Positions 1 through 9,773 of a stretch of DNA of 64,000 nt are shown here, piece by piece. Each line of letters begins with the position of its first letter. The stretch's first letter is position 1. The position numbers and the translations under genes were made by a program. The notes under the pieces were generated by a model, which saw nothing but the letters and a program-made list of their open reading frames with translations, was not told where the DNA came from and ran no database searches. Source of the stretch: Pectinatus sottacetonis (GTDB lineage: Bacteria > Bacillota > Negativicutes > Selenomonadales > Selenomonadaceae); contig NZ_WIQK01000001.1 of NCBI RefSeq assembly GCF_015732155.1, forward strand, positions 2,490,001-2,554,000, given 5' to 3'.

Positions 1-845
1 TGGTTGGTACAGGCTGCGCCGCTGAATCCCTTGTAAATAGGAGTGTGTTTATAGTTTAATACGACTTCATTAAGATTGAGGGTTTTATCTTTATCAATAG
101 CGCCTATACCGGCAAGACGACTTATGCCAAGCTTATTGGCGTAAGCAACATCACCATTTTTTAAGATGTGATATACAGCAAAAGGAGTCGCATCAAGTAT
201 AGCTTCCTGTGCCTGAAGCGACATTTTTTGTTTTAAGTGAATCTCCATAGCTGTTTTCATTGACATGAGAAGTGAAATAGTTGCATCTTGGGGCAGCTTG
301 TCATAGTCCCTGCTTAAAATGGTTATAATATATCCGGTTTCACCGCAGACAGATACAGGAGCAGCTCCTGAGTCACAGTCGTGATGGGCCTTTAGCCATA
401 TTTCTGGCCCAAAAGCCCAGAATAAACTTTTGTATTTGGCAGCTATATTGGCGCTGAAGGTGCCTACATTTTCAAGTTTGAGACTTACGCCCTCAATTTT
501 TTTTGAAAGCAAGCGATTATAAGGGGAGGAATAATTTTTTAGAACAGTACATTCACTATCTAGCAGCAGTAAACATAGATCATATTCCTGAAGAAAATCT
601 TTAATACCATCAGTAAAATCCTGCATATATTCTATGGCGGCACGATGGCGTTTTTGTAATAATTTTAAAGAATCTTTATCAAGGCTTTTTAAATCATTGA
701 ATTTTTTAATTGATATGTTAAGTTCCCGACTTTTTTTCCACGATTCAGCAATCCACGGATGAACATTAGGATCAATTATTCCTGTTTCTGTAAACATATT
801 ATAATAAGTCGCTAATTTATTTCTATTGCGATTTTGTCTAATCAT
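1..845 (-). CDS. N-terminal part of a probable sigma-54-dependent (AcoR-type) transcriptional activator, cut by the window edge
   Basis: The frame is open from an ATG at 845 down to base 1, giving about 281 residues with no stop, so the gene continues off the left edge. The start reads MIRQNRNRNKLATYYNMF, followed by HPWIAESWKKSRE, which resembles the opening of Fis-family, sigma-54-dependent activators such as AcoR. A GAF-like sensory region follows (LLLLDSECTVLKNY, then an HHDCDSGAAPVSV stretch) and then a PAS-like segment. The AAA+ and Fis helix-turn-helix domains would lie outside the window, so the assignment rests on the sensor half only. It could also be another GAF/PAS regulator. The only good Shine-Dalgarno is separated from the ATG by an inverted repeat. 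Confidence 0.6.
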   Translation of the reverse strand, partial: MIRQNRNRNKLATYYNMFTETGIIDPNVHPWIAESWKKSRELNISIKKFNDLKSLDKDSLKLLQKRHRAAIEYMQDFTDGIKDFLQEYDLCLLLLDSECTVLKNYSSPYNRLLSKKIEGVSLKLENVGTFSANIAAKYKSLFWAFGPEIWLKAHHDCDSGAAPVSVCGETGYIITILSRDYDKLPQDATISLLMSMKTAMEIHLKQKMSLQAQEAILDATPFAVYHILKNGDVAYANKLGISRLAGIGAIDKDKTLNLNEVVLNYKHTPIYKGFSGAACTN

Positions 846-852
846 TAGTATT

Positions 853-878
853 TTTGCGCTGTATATATTTAGCGCAAA
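853..878 (-). promoter_or_regulatory. Inverted repeat between Shine-Dalgarno and start of the left-edge regulator
   Basis: TTTGCGCT (853-860) and AGCGCAAA (871-878) form a perfect 8-bp inverted repeat with a 10-nt loop. It sits between a GAGGTG ribosome-binding site (883-888 complement) and the ATG at 845. As RNA it would bring the two closer; as DNA it could be an operator. Its role is inferred. Confidence 0.4.
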
Positions 879-1121
879 TGTACACCTCAATTCTATATTT
901 TTGTAAAGTTAAAACTAATATGTTATATTGTATCAAGCATTATGAAAAGTATCAATCTATATTTACAAAAAAAGGTAATTTTATCATAATAAAAAATATT
1001 TAGTTTGATTTTAAAGTATATCAGCATATATAAAATATTTATTGAGATGCTTAAAATCATCCTGAAATAAGTATCTATTTATGCTATAATAAAAAAAATA
1101 GAACAAAAAGGAATGGTGCCG

Positions 1122-1451
1122 ATGTCACGATACTCCAAACGTATCAGTGAAAAAATTGAAAGGACTAAAAAATCTGCTGATCCCCCTGTAAAAAAACCAG
1201 GCCGTGATATTGTATTAATAATACTTATATGCATTAATTTTATTTTTTTACTTATTGGTTGGCCGCAGTTGGCAGTTGTTGATAGAGCTATATATATATT
1301 ACTTGAAGGAGCTTTATTGTCAATTTATGCACAGCGGCACGCAAAAATCAGTGATGCTGCTATTGATAAGGTAAAATATTTAAGCTTCATTTTTATGGGG
1401 TTAGCACTTTTATTGTTTATATATAGTTGCTATGTACGTTATATTAAGTAA
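1122..1451 (+). CDS. Small two-helix membrane protein, function unknown
   Basis: This codes for about 109 residues. An ATG lies earlier at 1113, but it directly abuts the AAGGA ribosome-binding site (1108-1112). The ATG at 1122 has a 9-nt spacing and is chosen. The N-terminal 30 residues are basic and charged (RYSKRISEKIERTKKS). Two hydrophobic segments follow, around residues 30-50 (IVLIILICINFIFLLIGW) and 84-103 (LSFIFMGLALLLFIYSCY), separated by a short polar region. A TATAAT box at 1085-1090 could drive it. It stands alone between two minus-strand genes. I do not recognise the family. Confidence 0.6.
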   Translation: MSRYSKRISEKIERTKKSADPPVKKPGRDIVLIILICINFIFLLIGWPQLAVVDRAIYILLEGALLSIYAQRHAKISDAAIDKVKYLSFIFMGLALLLFIYSCYVRYIK

Positions 1452-1557
1452 TTTTATAGAGGATATAAAGGAATATTTTATTTGTAATAGGCAGTATTTC
1501 GTTTTTATGAAGCTGGTGTTTGATAGACGTTAGTTCATTATGGGGTGTTAATAAAAA

Positions 1558-1591
1558 ACTAAGCAGCTATTCTAGTGGATAGCTGCTTAGT
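1558..1591. terminator. Bidirectional terminator overlapping the dnaX stop codon
   Basis: A perfect 13-bp stem (1558-1570 with 1579-1591) and 8-nt loop are flanked by A-rich and T-rich runs on both sides, so it can work in either direction. The dnaX TAA (1587-1589) is inside the stem. Confidence 0.85.
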
Positions 1592-3377
1592 CTTTATTTT
1601 TTTCATCAATAATATTATTGCCAAAAATATTGACAGCAGCCTGCAGGCGTTTTTTTTCTTCAGCGTTTAAAGTATTACCAGTTTCGTTTAGTGGCGAGGG
1701 TATTACTTTTTTCTTTTCAGCAGGAGCTGTTGTTTTGGGAACAGATGGAATAACGCTGCTATCCATCATACAAACAAGCTTGATATTTTTACCGGTTTTA
1801 GCAAATAATATTTTTTCAATTAAACTGCTATAGTCAGCACGTTCTGTACGTGCTTTTAAGAAAGGAGCTTTAAATGATAAAATAAGCTGATTGTTTTCTA
1901 TACTCTGCGGCTGTGCCTTTTCGATGCAGGCTAATGTGGGAATTTTATGTTGTACTCTGAGTTCATTAATTACCATCTGCCATATAGATGCTGTATCAGC
2001 AGATGGTGTATTGTCAATACTATTGGCAACTGGCGGGGCAGCATTAGTAGTAATTGGTTTTTCAGTAAATTGAGGTTTCTTTTTGGGAAGAGGCGGAGAT
2101 ATAACAAGGGTTTTATTTGCTGCTGTATTAGTTGCCGGTATATTGATTTTAGGTATTGGCAATACAGCTGAGGAAGACATAGTGTTGATCAAATTTTCTA
2201 AATGTGATATTTTTTTTTCTAAACGAGCAATTTTTACATCAGTATTTTTACTAGAAGATTGGCAAATTTCTTTAGACAGAGAAGTTTCGGCTGAACAGCA
2301 TAATTTCATCAAAGCTATTTCTACAGTAACTCTTGGCTGCGGAGACCATCTGGTTTGAACAAGGGCATCATAAATGGTCTCTATCATTTTTGTCAGTTGT
2401 TCATGGGAAAAGCAGGCAGCCTGTTTTTTTATAATATCAATTTTTTCGTGATATCTATCGAGCAGTAAACTACCAGTTGCTTTGTAAATCATTAAAGAAC
2501 GCCAATGCAGGGCTAATTCACTCAACAATTGACTAATAGCTTTGCCTGTAGATAGTATTTCATCAATAATCTGTAATATAATTTGTGTGTTATTGGCAAT
2601 AATGGCATCAGTAATCTGCCAGACAGCTTTATGACCGACAATTCCTAAAATGTTACATACTTTCCTGGTTGTAAGTATTTCATCAGATAAAGCGGTACAT
2701 TGATCTAATAAACTTAATGCGTCACGCATTCCACCATCGGCATGTACTGCTATAATATCGAGGGCTTCATCTTCAACTTCTATTTTAAGCGCAGCTGTTA
2801 TCTTCTGCAGTTGCTTTTTTATGTCAGTTTTTGTTATGCGTTTAAAATCATAACGTTGACAACGTGATTGGATTGTGGCAGGCACTTTATGAACTTCAGT
2901 AGTTGCCAAAATAAACACAACATTTGGAGGTGGTTCCTCCAGAGTTTTAAGCAAGGCATTAAAAGCCTCAGCTGTAAGCATATGCACTTCATCAATTATG
3001 TAAACTTTATATTTACCATCGACTGGAGCAAATTTAACTGTTTCCCGGAGATCCCGTATTTCATCAATTCCACGATTAGAAGCGGCATCAATTTCATAGA
3101 CATCCATAAAAGTGTTATTGTTTATTTTTTGGCAGTTTTTACATTTATTACAGGGAATATCAGTCGGGCCTTGTTCACAATTTAATGCCTTGGCCATAAT
3201 TTTAGCTGTGCTAGTCTTTCCTGTTCCCCGTGGACCGGAAAATAAATAAGCATGACCTATTTTGCCGCTTTTTATTGCCTGTGACAGAGTATGACTAATA
3301 TGATCCTGGCCCACCAGATCAGCAAAATTTTGAGGACGCCATTTGCGATATAGTGCTACATAAGATATAATAATCAC
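1587..3377 (-). CDS. dnaX: DNA polymerase III subunit gamma/tau
   Basis: This is the clamp-loader ATPase that places the beta clamp on primed DNA and holds the replicative polymerase together. It has about 596 residues. The AAA+ module holds a Walker A (GPRGTGKTS, near 48-56), four zinc cysteines in NCEQ...CNKCKNC (near 67-82), the DEVHML Walker B (near 130) and sensor 1 (LATTE). A variable proline/alanine-rich tail follows residue 400. The start is odd. The in-frame GTG at 3377 overlaps the end of the only Shine-Dalgarno (GAGGG), while an ATA at 3368 aligns with the usual M(S/A)YVALYRKWRP start and has a 9-nt spacing. The SRP RNA gene lies immediately upstream. In many Firmicutes recR and a YbaB/EbfC gene sit next to dnaX; neither is here. 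Confidence 0.95.
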   Translation of the reverse strand: MIIISYVALYRKWRPQNFADLVGQDHISHTLSQAIKSGKIGHAYLFSGPRGTGKTSTAKIMAKALNCEQGPTDIPCNKCKNCQKINNNTFMDVYEIDAASNRGIDEIRDLRETVKFAPVDGKYKVYIIDEVHMLTAEAFNALLKTLEEPPPNVVFILATTEVHKVPATIQSRCQRYDFKRITKTDIKKQLQKITAALKIEVEDEALDIIAVHADGGMRDALSLLDQCTALSDEILTTRKVCNILGIVGHKAVWQITDAIIANNTQIILQIIDEILSTGKAISQLLSELALHWRSLMIYKATGSLLLDRYHEKIDIIKKQAACFSHEQLTKMIETIYDALVQTRWSPQPRVTVEIALMKLCCSAETSLSKEICQSSSKNTDVKIARLEKKISHLENLINTMSSSAVLPIPKINIPATNTAANKTLVISPPLPKKKPQFTEKPITTNAAPPVANSIDNTPSADTASIWQMVINELRVQHKIPTLACIEKAQPQSIENNQLILSFKAPFLKARTERADYSSLIEKILFAKTGKNIKLVCMMDSSVIPSVPKTTAPAEKKKVIPSPLNETGNTLNAEEKKRLQAAVNIFGNNIIDEKNKD

Positions 3378-3411
3378 CCTCTATTATAATTTAACTAATA
3401 AAATAAAAAAA

Positions 3412-3556
3412 CAGCTTCTCAGTCCAGATTACGATGCTCAGGCACTCTCACGGCACATGAAGGAGATCACTTACCGCTGCTTCCTTCCGGACCTGACGGG
3501 ATTCATGAATCTTCATTGCGTGAGACCCAAGCACCGCAGTCTCGCCTGAGAAACTG
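3412..3556 (-). ncRNA. ffs: Signal recognition particle RNA (4.5S-like)
   Basis: On the minus strand the RNA carries the hallmark Ffh-binding domain: GTCCGGAAGGAAGCAGCG, holding the GGAA tetraloop and the asymmetric loop. The ends pair (CAGTTTCTCAG with CTGAGAAGCTG) and a T-run follows for termination. The transcript is about 145 nt, longer than E. coli 4.5S (114 nt) but without room for the full Alu domain of the Bacillus scRNA (about 270 nt). It works with Ffh and FtsY in co-translational membrane targeting. It lies directly upstream of dnaX, on the same strand. Confidence 0.93.
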
Positions 3557-3569
3557 CTTTTGCTTAATT

Positions 3570-3598
3570 ATTTTATCATAAGTTATGTTTAGTTGCAA
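3570..3598 (-). promoter_or_regulatory. Promoter of the SRP RNA gene
   Basis: On the minus strand TTGCAA (3593-3598) and TAAAAT (3570-3575) are separated by 17 bp. This puts a start about 10-15 nt before the mature 5' end. Confidence 0.6.
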
Positions 3599-3642
3599 GA
3601 CTAAGTTTATATTGGCAATCATAATAGTCTTGATAAAATTAG

Positions 3643-4932
3643 TTATTCATATTTTTTTATTGTAGTTTCTAAAGCATCTAGCATATTAGCAATATTTTTT
3701 TCAGTAATTACAAGGGGGGGCTGAAAAGCGAGGACATTTCTCGATATGCCATTTTTCCCAATAACGAAGCCCCTGTCCTTCATTTCTTCTGATATTATAT
3801 CAAGCTTAGCAGCGGCAGGAATTTTACCTTTAGTAACCAATTCTGCACCGACCATAAGGCCGATACCGCGTACATCACCTATTAGTGGATGACGGCTTTG
3901 AATATCTTTTAAACCATTTTTTAGTTGACGGCCCCGTTCCTGGGCATTATTTAATAGATCATGTTTTTTTATATAATCTAAAACAGCGATACCCGCAGCT
4001 GTCGATACCGGATTACCGCCCAAGGTGGATGCACTTGGTTTGACATAGGCATCAGCAATTTCTGCTGTAGCGATAAAGGCACTTATGGGAACACCATTAC
4101 CCAGTGCTTTAGCCATTGTCATTATATCAGGCACGACATCAAAGTTTTCAATAGCAAACATTTTACCAGTACGGGCAAAGCCACTTTGAACCTCATCGAT
4201 AATTAATAAAATATGATGTCTGTTGAGTATTTCTTTTATTCGTTTAAAATAATTTTTAGGTGGTACAATTATGCCGGCATTGCCTTGTATAGGTTCTGCA
4301 ATGAAAGCAGCAACTTTATTTGCGGTAGAGTAGTTAATAATATCTTCAAGCATATTAGCACATTCGATATCACATTCAGGATAATGTTTTTTTAAAGGGC
4401 AGCGGTAGCAGTCGGGATTAGGCGCAAAATGTATACCGCCTACAGGATGCGGATCGGTACGCCACATGCTTATGCCGGTCAAACTCATCGTAAGTTTTGT
4501 GCGTCCGTGCAATCCATGCCGCAAGGCAATATATTCATTGTTTTTGGTGTATAATTCTGCCAGTAATAAAGCTCCTTCATTGGCTTCTGTACCAGTGGAG
4601 CAGAAAAATGATTTCTGGAGTGTTCCAGGGGTTACTTGGGCTAATTTTTCAGCAAGGTTAACAAAATTTTCTGTAAGATATATATTGCATACATGTTGCA
4701 GCTCATTTACCTGCTGACAGACAGCTGCGGTTATTTCAGGATTACAATGACCACAATTCATTACGGAAACACCGGCAAAGAAATCGGTATATTTTTTCCC
4801 TGTATTATCAAAAAGATACTGCATAGTTCCCTTTACAAATTGAGGTGGATTTTTATAAAAATGTCCTAGACAAGGCATTATATATTTTTGCTTTTTCTTT
4901 AAAATATTCTGTGGCCCGATATATTCTTTCAT
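3643..4932 (-). CDS. Class III pyridoxal-phosphate aminotransferase (AGXT2 / 4-aminobutyrate transaminase type)
   Basis: This 429-residue enzyme should transfer an amino group from an omega-amino or alpha-amino donor to a 2-oxo acid using PLP. Seen in the protein: the STGTEANE phosphate-binding stretch (near 112), the [13 protein letters not shown] motif holding the cofactor-ring aspartate (near 244), and the Schiff-base lysine in MAKALGNG (near 272). A cysteine-rich insert ([19 protein letters not shown], near 175-193) is typical of the alanine-glyoxylate aminotransferase 2-like branch. The start has a good AAGGAAAT ribosome-binding site. It stands alone, so the substrate cannot be read from context. 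Acetylornithine or GABA aminotransferase are alternatives. Confidence 0.85.
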   Translation of the reverse strand: MKEYIGPQNILKKKQKYIMPCLGHFYKNPPQFVKGTMQYLFDNTGKKYTDFFAGVSVMNCGHCNPEITAAVCQQVNELQHVCNIYLTENFVNLAEKLAQVTPGTLQKSFFCSTGTEANEGALLLAELYTKNNEYIALRHGLHGRTKLTMSLTGISMWRTDPHPVGGIHFAPNPDCYRCPLKKHYPECDIECANMLEDIINYSTANKVAAFIAEPIQGNAGIIVPPKNYFKRIKEILNRHHILLIIDEVQSGFARTGKMFAIENFDVVPDIMTMAKALGNGVPISAFIATAEIADAYVKPSASTLGGNPVSTAAGIAVLDYIKKHDLLNNAQERGRQLKNGLKDIQSRHPLIGDVRGIGLMVGAELVTKGKIPAAAKLDIISEEMKDRGFVIGKNGISRNVLAFQPPLVITEKNIANMLDALETTIKKYE

Positions 4933-5102
4933 TGGATTTCCTTTCTATGGGACATATAAATTAATAAATACATACTGGTTATAAGGGATGTTGGATAAAA
5001 ATTTTGTGTTCTTTATATAATAAAAGAAATATACTGTCTATATTTAGGAGCATATAAACAGTATACTATAAGCTTTATAATAAAATTTTACCGCAAAAAA
5101 GT

Positions 5103-7025
5103 TTATTTGGTGGAATCATATCTATAAACACCATTGCCAATTTTACGTGGCGCATTTATTTCTATTTCCTTCAGCAGGTCTTTTTTATTATATTTAGTAA
5201 GATTATCTATAGCACGACGATATATATGGACTAAACGACCAGTATATTCTGGTGTGTAATCCTGTGCTTCAATACAAAATGAGGCAGCATTATTTAATTT
5301 ATCAATATATGGCAGCAAACATAAATCATGGGCAAATAAAATATAGTTTCTGTCATACTGAGTACGTCTTATGGAGTGAATTTCAGAGGCGGTGTCTATA
5401 AAAGCATAATGTTTATTAAATGCTTCTGGAGCTGTTAGCTGGTTTTTACCCGTTTCTTCAGCAATAAAATCAAAATCGCAAATCATTGCTTCGATTGCTC
5501 CGTGAACAATTATTTCGATGGGAAGAGGACTGTTTTCTAGTAGAGAATTAACTTGAGCATAAGAAAGTTCCAATGATGCAGTTCCCATAACAGCACCTTC
5601 TTTTTGCAATAAAGAGGCTGCTTTGCTATTGAAGATGCTAAATGATACACCGCACCTAACAGGTAGGTTTGTTGTTTGGGCGAGTGCCAAAGTGCCCATA
5701 TTATGTACGAGAATACCATCGGGGTTAATATCTGTTAAACTGGCGAATAACTGTTCCATTTCTTTTAGTTCACGTGTTTTAGTTATGCGCGGAGTAGAGA
5801 TAACTAGCTGGCAATTTGCCTTTTGCGTAAGTTCACGGGCTTTTTTTATATCTTCAATAGTCCATGGTGTAAGAGGGCGGTATACATCGCCGCCAGCATA
5901 TATAATATCAGCTTTGCCGGCACAAGCTTCCTTCACATGGTCAAGTGTAGCGCATCTTACTGCAAGAAGCGGTATATTGTTATTAACTGTTTGTGGAAAA
6001 ACGGCTTTTGTAGTAAAAGCGCTTTCTTTTATAGCGTTACTAAAAAAACGCGGTTCATGTTTGCCTGATAAACCAATGTCAGCATAGGTCGGTTTACCTA
6101 AGGCAAAACAGGTAGAATATCCACGGACTTTTTTTATTTCCAGATTATGCCAGTCATTTTGGTTAATGCTGTATCCGGCAGGATCATGTATATATTTATC
6201 TATTGCCCGGCGATATATTCCCACTATTTGGCTTATAAATTCGGCATCACGCATGCGGCCTTCTATTTTGAAAGAATAAACACCTGATTGAATTAATTGT
6301 GGAAGGGCACGATACATACACATATCTTTTAATGCTAGTTTATAGGAAAATTTTTTAGCAACCATCTTGTCATTATTATCGATATCTTTTTCTTCAGCAA
6401 ATTTATACTGCCAGCGGCACGGTTTCATACAACGGCCGCGATTGCTGCTGTTGCCGAATACAACGCCAGAGTGGAAGCATTGTCCTCCTTCAGCAATACA
6501 CATATCACCATGTATGAAGTACTCTAGTTCAATAGCACTTTTTTCTTTTAATAAACGTATTTCATTAAGACTCATTTCACGGCTGGCAACAACGCGGCTG
6601 ATACCATATTGTTTAAATTTGTCAATCATTAAAGAATTATGTGTATTCATCATTATTGATGAATGTAAATTTAGATCTAGTCCTAATTCCCTTATAAGTT
6701 CTATCACGGCAAAATCCTGAACAATAAGTGCATCAGGACGAATGTCGTCATTGAGCAATTTCAAATACTCTGTGAGGGCAGGAATTTCTTCTTCACTTAT
6801 GAGGTTGTTTAATGTCAAGTATACTTTGACATCATGGGAATGAACATACTTTACAGCTTTTTTTAATGTATTGTTGTCAAAATTAAAATCATTACGGAAC
6901 ATCCGCATATTAAAAGCTTTTCCGCCTAGATAAACAGCATCTGCGCCAGCATTTACTGCTGCTTGTAATGTATCCCATTTGCCAACAGGAGCTAAAAGTT
7001 CAATAGATTTTTTATTAAGTAACAT
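5103..7025 (-). CDS. Peptidase U32 family protein with C-terminal extension
   Basis: This protein has 640 residues. The N-terminal half has the U32 TIM-barrel-like opening (ELLAPVGKWDTLQAAVNAGA) and the U32 signature EYFIHGDMCIA...CFHSG...GRCMKPCRW (near 165-205), whose cysteines may bind an iron-sulfur cluster. The C-terminal part is the longer domain seen in two-domain U32 proteins. Known relatives include the collagenase-like PrtC, and TrhP and RlhA, which hydroxylate tRNA and 23S rRNA pyrimidines. An RNA-modifying role is therefore at least as likely as proteolysis. It is a single-gene unit with an AAGGATGG ribosome-binding site. Confidence 0.85.
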   Translation of the reverse strand: MLLNKKSIELLAPVGKWDTLQAAVNAGADAVYLGGKAFNMRMFRNDFNFDNNTLKKAVKYVHSHDVKVYLTLNNLISEEEIPALTEYLKLLNDDIRPDALIVQDFAVIELIRELGLDLNLHSSIMMNTHNSLMIDKFKQYGISRVVASREMSLNEIRLLKEKSAIELEYFIHGDMCIAEGGQCFHSGVVFGNSSNRGRCMKPCRWQYKFAEEKDIDNNDKMVAKKFSYKLALKDMCMYRALPQLIQSGVYSFKIEGRMRDAEFISQIVGIYRRAIDKYIHDPAGYSINQNDWHNLEIKKVRGYSTCFALGKPTYADIGLSGKHEPRFFSNAIKESAFTTKAVFPQTVNNNIPLLAVRCATLDHVKEACAGKADIIYAGGDVYRPLTPWTIEDIKKARELTQKANCQLVISTPRITKTRELKEMEQLFASLTDINPDGILVHNMGTLALAQTTNLPVRCGVSFSIFNSKAASLLQKEGAVMGTASLELSYAQVNSLLENSPLPIEIIVHGAIEAMICDFDFIAEETGKNQLTAPEAFNKHYAFIDTASEIHSIRRTQYDRNYILFAHDLCLLPYIDKLNNAASFCIEAQDYTPEYTGRLVHIYRRAIDNLTKYNKKDLLKEIEINAPRKIGNGVYRYDSTK

Positions 7026-7241
7026 AAAATAGTAGATACCATCCTTATAAAAGATTGTTTATCTTTCAAAAATACCTTCAGCTGAGAAGTAAATGAAAGA
7101 TAATATTATTTCATAAAAAACTATCTTTACATTATAACACTAAATGTCAATTATATTAAAAGTTAGTTTAATATAACATTATATAGCAATTATACAATAT
7201 TATAATTAAAATTACATATGATTTTATCAAGTTTATATAAA

Positions 7242-8456
7242 TTATTCATATCGCAGTGCATCTATAGGGTTTAATTTAGCTGCTTTACGGGCGGGATATA
7301 TACCGAAAAATAGACCAATGCCGACTGAGAAGAAAAATGATAATAAAATAGGCCCAACCGTTATGACTGTGGCAAATCCACCAAATTTTGATATGGCAGC
7401 GGCAGTACCACAGCCAAGCACGATGCCGATTAGTCCACCTATTACGCTCACTATTATTGATTCGATTAAAAACTGCAGCATTATATCGTTGAATGTTGCA
7501 CCTAACGCCTTGCGTATTCCTATTTCACGCGTGCGTTCTGTTACGGAAACTATCATTATATTCATGATTCCTATACCGCCTACCAATAGAGAAATAGCAG
7601 CAATACTTCCCAGGAGCAGTGTTATCATAGTTGTAGTATTATTCATTGTTTCCATAATACTTGTAAGATTTCTTACTTGAAAATCATCATTGACGGGATT
7701 TTTTATATGATGACGCTGCCGCAATAATGTTTCTATTTGCTGCTGTACCATATCAATTTTGTCTGCAGAAGAAACTTGTATGTCGATTATTCTTATACTG
7801 GTTACAGCCATTAATCTTTCCATGGCTGTTGTCACTGGAATCAGTACGCAGTCATCCTGATCTTGGCCTATAGTGGATTGTCCCTTACTCTCCAGGACTC
7901 CGATTACTTTATAAGGATCGTTATTGATACGAATATTTTTACCAACAGGATTATCACTGCCAAACAAATTAGTGGCTACTGTTGTGCCTATTACAGCGAT
8001 ACGTGAGCGTGTATTAAGATCATTTTTAGTGATAAAAGAACCGCTTTTCACAGTAAGTGAACGTATTGACATATATGCGGGAGTAATACCATAGACGACA
8101 GTATTCCAATTTTGCCGGCCATTTATAATTTGATAAGATCTTTGTACCATAGGAGTAAGGAAATCAATGTTCTTGATTCTTTTTTTTATAGCACTGGCAT
8201 CATCAAGCTTTAAATTTTCACCACTTCCGGCAGCTTGTCTAACGCCATTAACCCGGGGGGCACCGGCCGTAACAATCAGCATATTACTACCAAGGCTAGC
8301 TATGGAGTCCTGTATTTGTTTTTTTATGCCCATACCGATGGAAACCATTGTTATAACAGCACTTACGCCAATAATTATTCCGAGCATAGTAAGGATAGAA
8401 CGCAGTTTATTTACTGTCAGGCTTTTAAGAGCAATTATTACACTTTCTTTAAACAA
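7242..8456 (-). CDS. MacB-type ABC transporter permease (no ATPase domain)
   Basis: This 404-residue membrane protein has a first helix (near 17-40), a large extracytoplasmic MacB_PCD domain, and three C-terminal helices of the FtsX fold (near 275-300, 330-355, 365-390) with the conserved [15 protein letters not shown] loop. MacB-type permeases are mechanotransmitters that push substrates through an adaptor and TolC. It starts at a TTG preceded by AGGAGG. It lies 200 bp downstream of the adaptor gene, on the same strand. The partner ATPase that normally sits beside such a permease is absent from the window, so it must be encoded elsewhere or be lost. Confidence 0.85.
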   Translation of the reverse strand: MFKESVIIALKSLTVNKLRSILTMLGIIIGVSAVITMVSIGMGIKKQIQDSIASLGSNMLIVTAGAPRVNGVRQAAGSGENLKLDDASAIKKRIKNIDFLTPMVQRSYQIINGRQNWNTVVYGITPAYMSIRSLTVKSGSFITKNDLNTRSRIAVIGTTVATNLFGSDNPVGKNIRINNDPYKVIGVLESKGQSTIGQDQDDCVLIPVTTAMERLMAVTSIRIIDIQVSSADKIDMVQQQIETLLRQRHHIKNPVNDDFQVRNLTSIMETMNNTTTMITLLLGSIAAISLLVGGIGIMNIMIVSVTERTREIGIRKALGATFNDIMLQFLIESIIVSVIGGLIGIVLGCGTAAAISKFGGFATVITVGPILLSFFFSVGIGLFFGIYPARKAAKLNPIDALRYE

Positions 8457-8657
8457 TAGTTATCTTTTCCTCCTGGTAGTTTATATATGAAAAATTTATA
8501 ACTAGTGTAGTGGAACATTGGTAAATATCATTTTATAAAATTTTTTATAATAATTCCATAAAAAATAAAATAACCTTGGCTATAAGAAAATTAATACAGT
8601 ATATAAAGTTAATAAAACATAATACTAAAAATAATCATGCCATTATACTAGTATATT

Positions 8658-9773
8658 TTAAAAGGGACCATTATGGTGTGAAGATGTGTTGGTTACTGCC
8701 TTTTTAGCAGTATATTGTAATGAGATTTTATCACCGGCAATAAGTCCACTGGTAATCTCAACATAATCATCACTGTAAATACCAGTCTGTATATATTTAT
8801 TTTGTGTAGTACCGTTTTTATTTACAAGAATAACATAGGAACCTTTGCTATCGGTTTTCAAGGCAGAAAGAGGTATGGCAAGTACGTTATTTTTATTGGC
8901 TGTAGTTATTTCTACCCGGGCAGTCATGGAGGGCTTTAATAGTCCCTGAGGATCATTAACAGCCAAGGTAACATAGTAATATATTACTGAAGAAGATGAT
9001 GAGGAGGATGAACTGGAGGAAGTATCCCAGGTATTATTAGTATCGGTTTGAGAGATTTTAGCTACTCTACCAGTAAATTTTTTATCTGTATAAGCGTCAA
9101 CGGTAAATACAGCTGATTGACCTAACTGTATTTTTCCGATGTCTGTTTCATCAACTTTAGCCAATATTTGTTTTTTTGATAAATCGGCAATGCGCATTAT
9201 AATTGTTGGATTGCTTGTACCCTGTACAGCCATTGTACCAGGAGTCTTAGGTTCACCAACGACTACACCGTTTATGGGAGTTGTAATTACAGTTTCATCC
9301 AAATCGGATTTTGTGACTTCCATATCACTTTTAGCCGTAGCATATTTATACTGGGCATCTTCTAAATCTTCTTTTGATTTGGCACCAATTGAATATAAAT
9401 ATTTTGTACGATTATATTTGGACAGAGTATTATTTACGGTTTCCTGGGCTTTTATGAGTTCGTTTTCTAAATCTTTGCCATCTAAGACAGCAACAGTCTG
9501 TCCTTTTTTTACATTATCATTTTCTTTTACTAAAACGTTTTTAATTCGTGCAGTTATTTTAGAACTTATTTCCACCGATTCTAAAGGTTTTATTGTTCCT
9601 GTAGCAGATACTGTGGATTGCAGATTCATCTTTTTTACAGTGTAAAGTTCACCTGATGTTTTCGGTTTTTGCGCTGCATGGTGTATCTGCCAATATTTAT
9701 AGCTGCCAAAACATAAAATTATCAATAATAAAATACATGCAGCAACGGTTTTTTTAGTTAAATATTTTTTCAT
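8658..9773 (-). CDS. Periplasmic adaptor (membrane fusion protein) of a tripartite efflux system
   Basis: This 371-residue protein has an N-terminal membrane anchor (AACILLLIILCFGSYKYW, near 11-28). Next come a split biotinyl-lipoyl domain (VEISSKITARIKNVLVKEND and VITTPINGVVVGEP), a coiled-coil hairpin between them (near 105-160), then beta-barrel and membrane-proximal domains. It belongs to the MacA/HlyD group that links an inner-membrane transporter to TolC. Its ATG overlaps the stop of the upstream tolC-like gene (ATGA), indicating translational coupling. Oddity: a run of eleven serines near 253-263 interrupts a beta-barrel strand region. Confidence 0.87.
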   Translation of the reverse strand: MKKYLTKKTVAACILLLIILCFGSYKYWQIHHAAQKPKTSGELYTVKKMNLQSTVSATGTIKPLESVEISSKITARIKNVLVKENDNVKKGQTVAVLDGKDLENELIKAQETVNNTLSKYNRTKYLYSIGAKSKEDLEDAQYKYATAKSDMEVTKSDLDETVITTPINGVVVGEPKTPGTMAVQGTSNPTIIMRIADLSKKQILAKVDETDIGKIQLGQSAVFTVDAYTDKKFTGRVAKISQTDTNNTWDTSSSSSSSSSSSVIYYYVTLAVNDPQGLLKPSMTARVEITTANKNNVLAIPLSALKTDSKGSYVILVNKNGTTQNKYIQTGIYSDDYVEITSGLIAGDKISLQYTAKKAVTNTSSHHNGPF

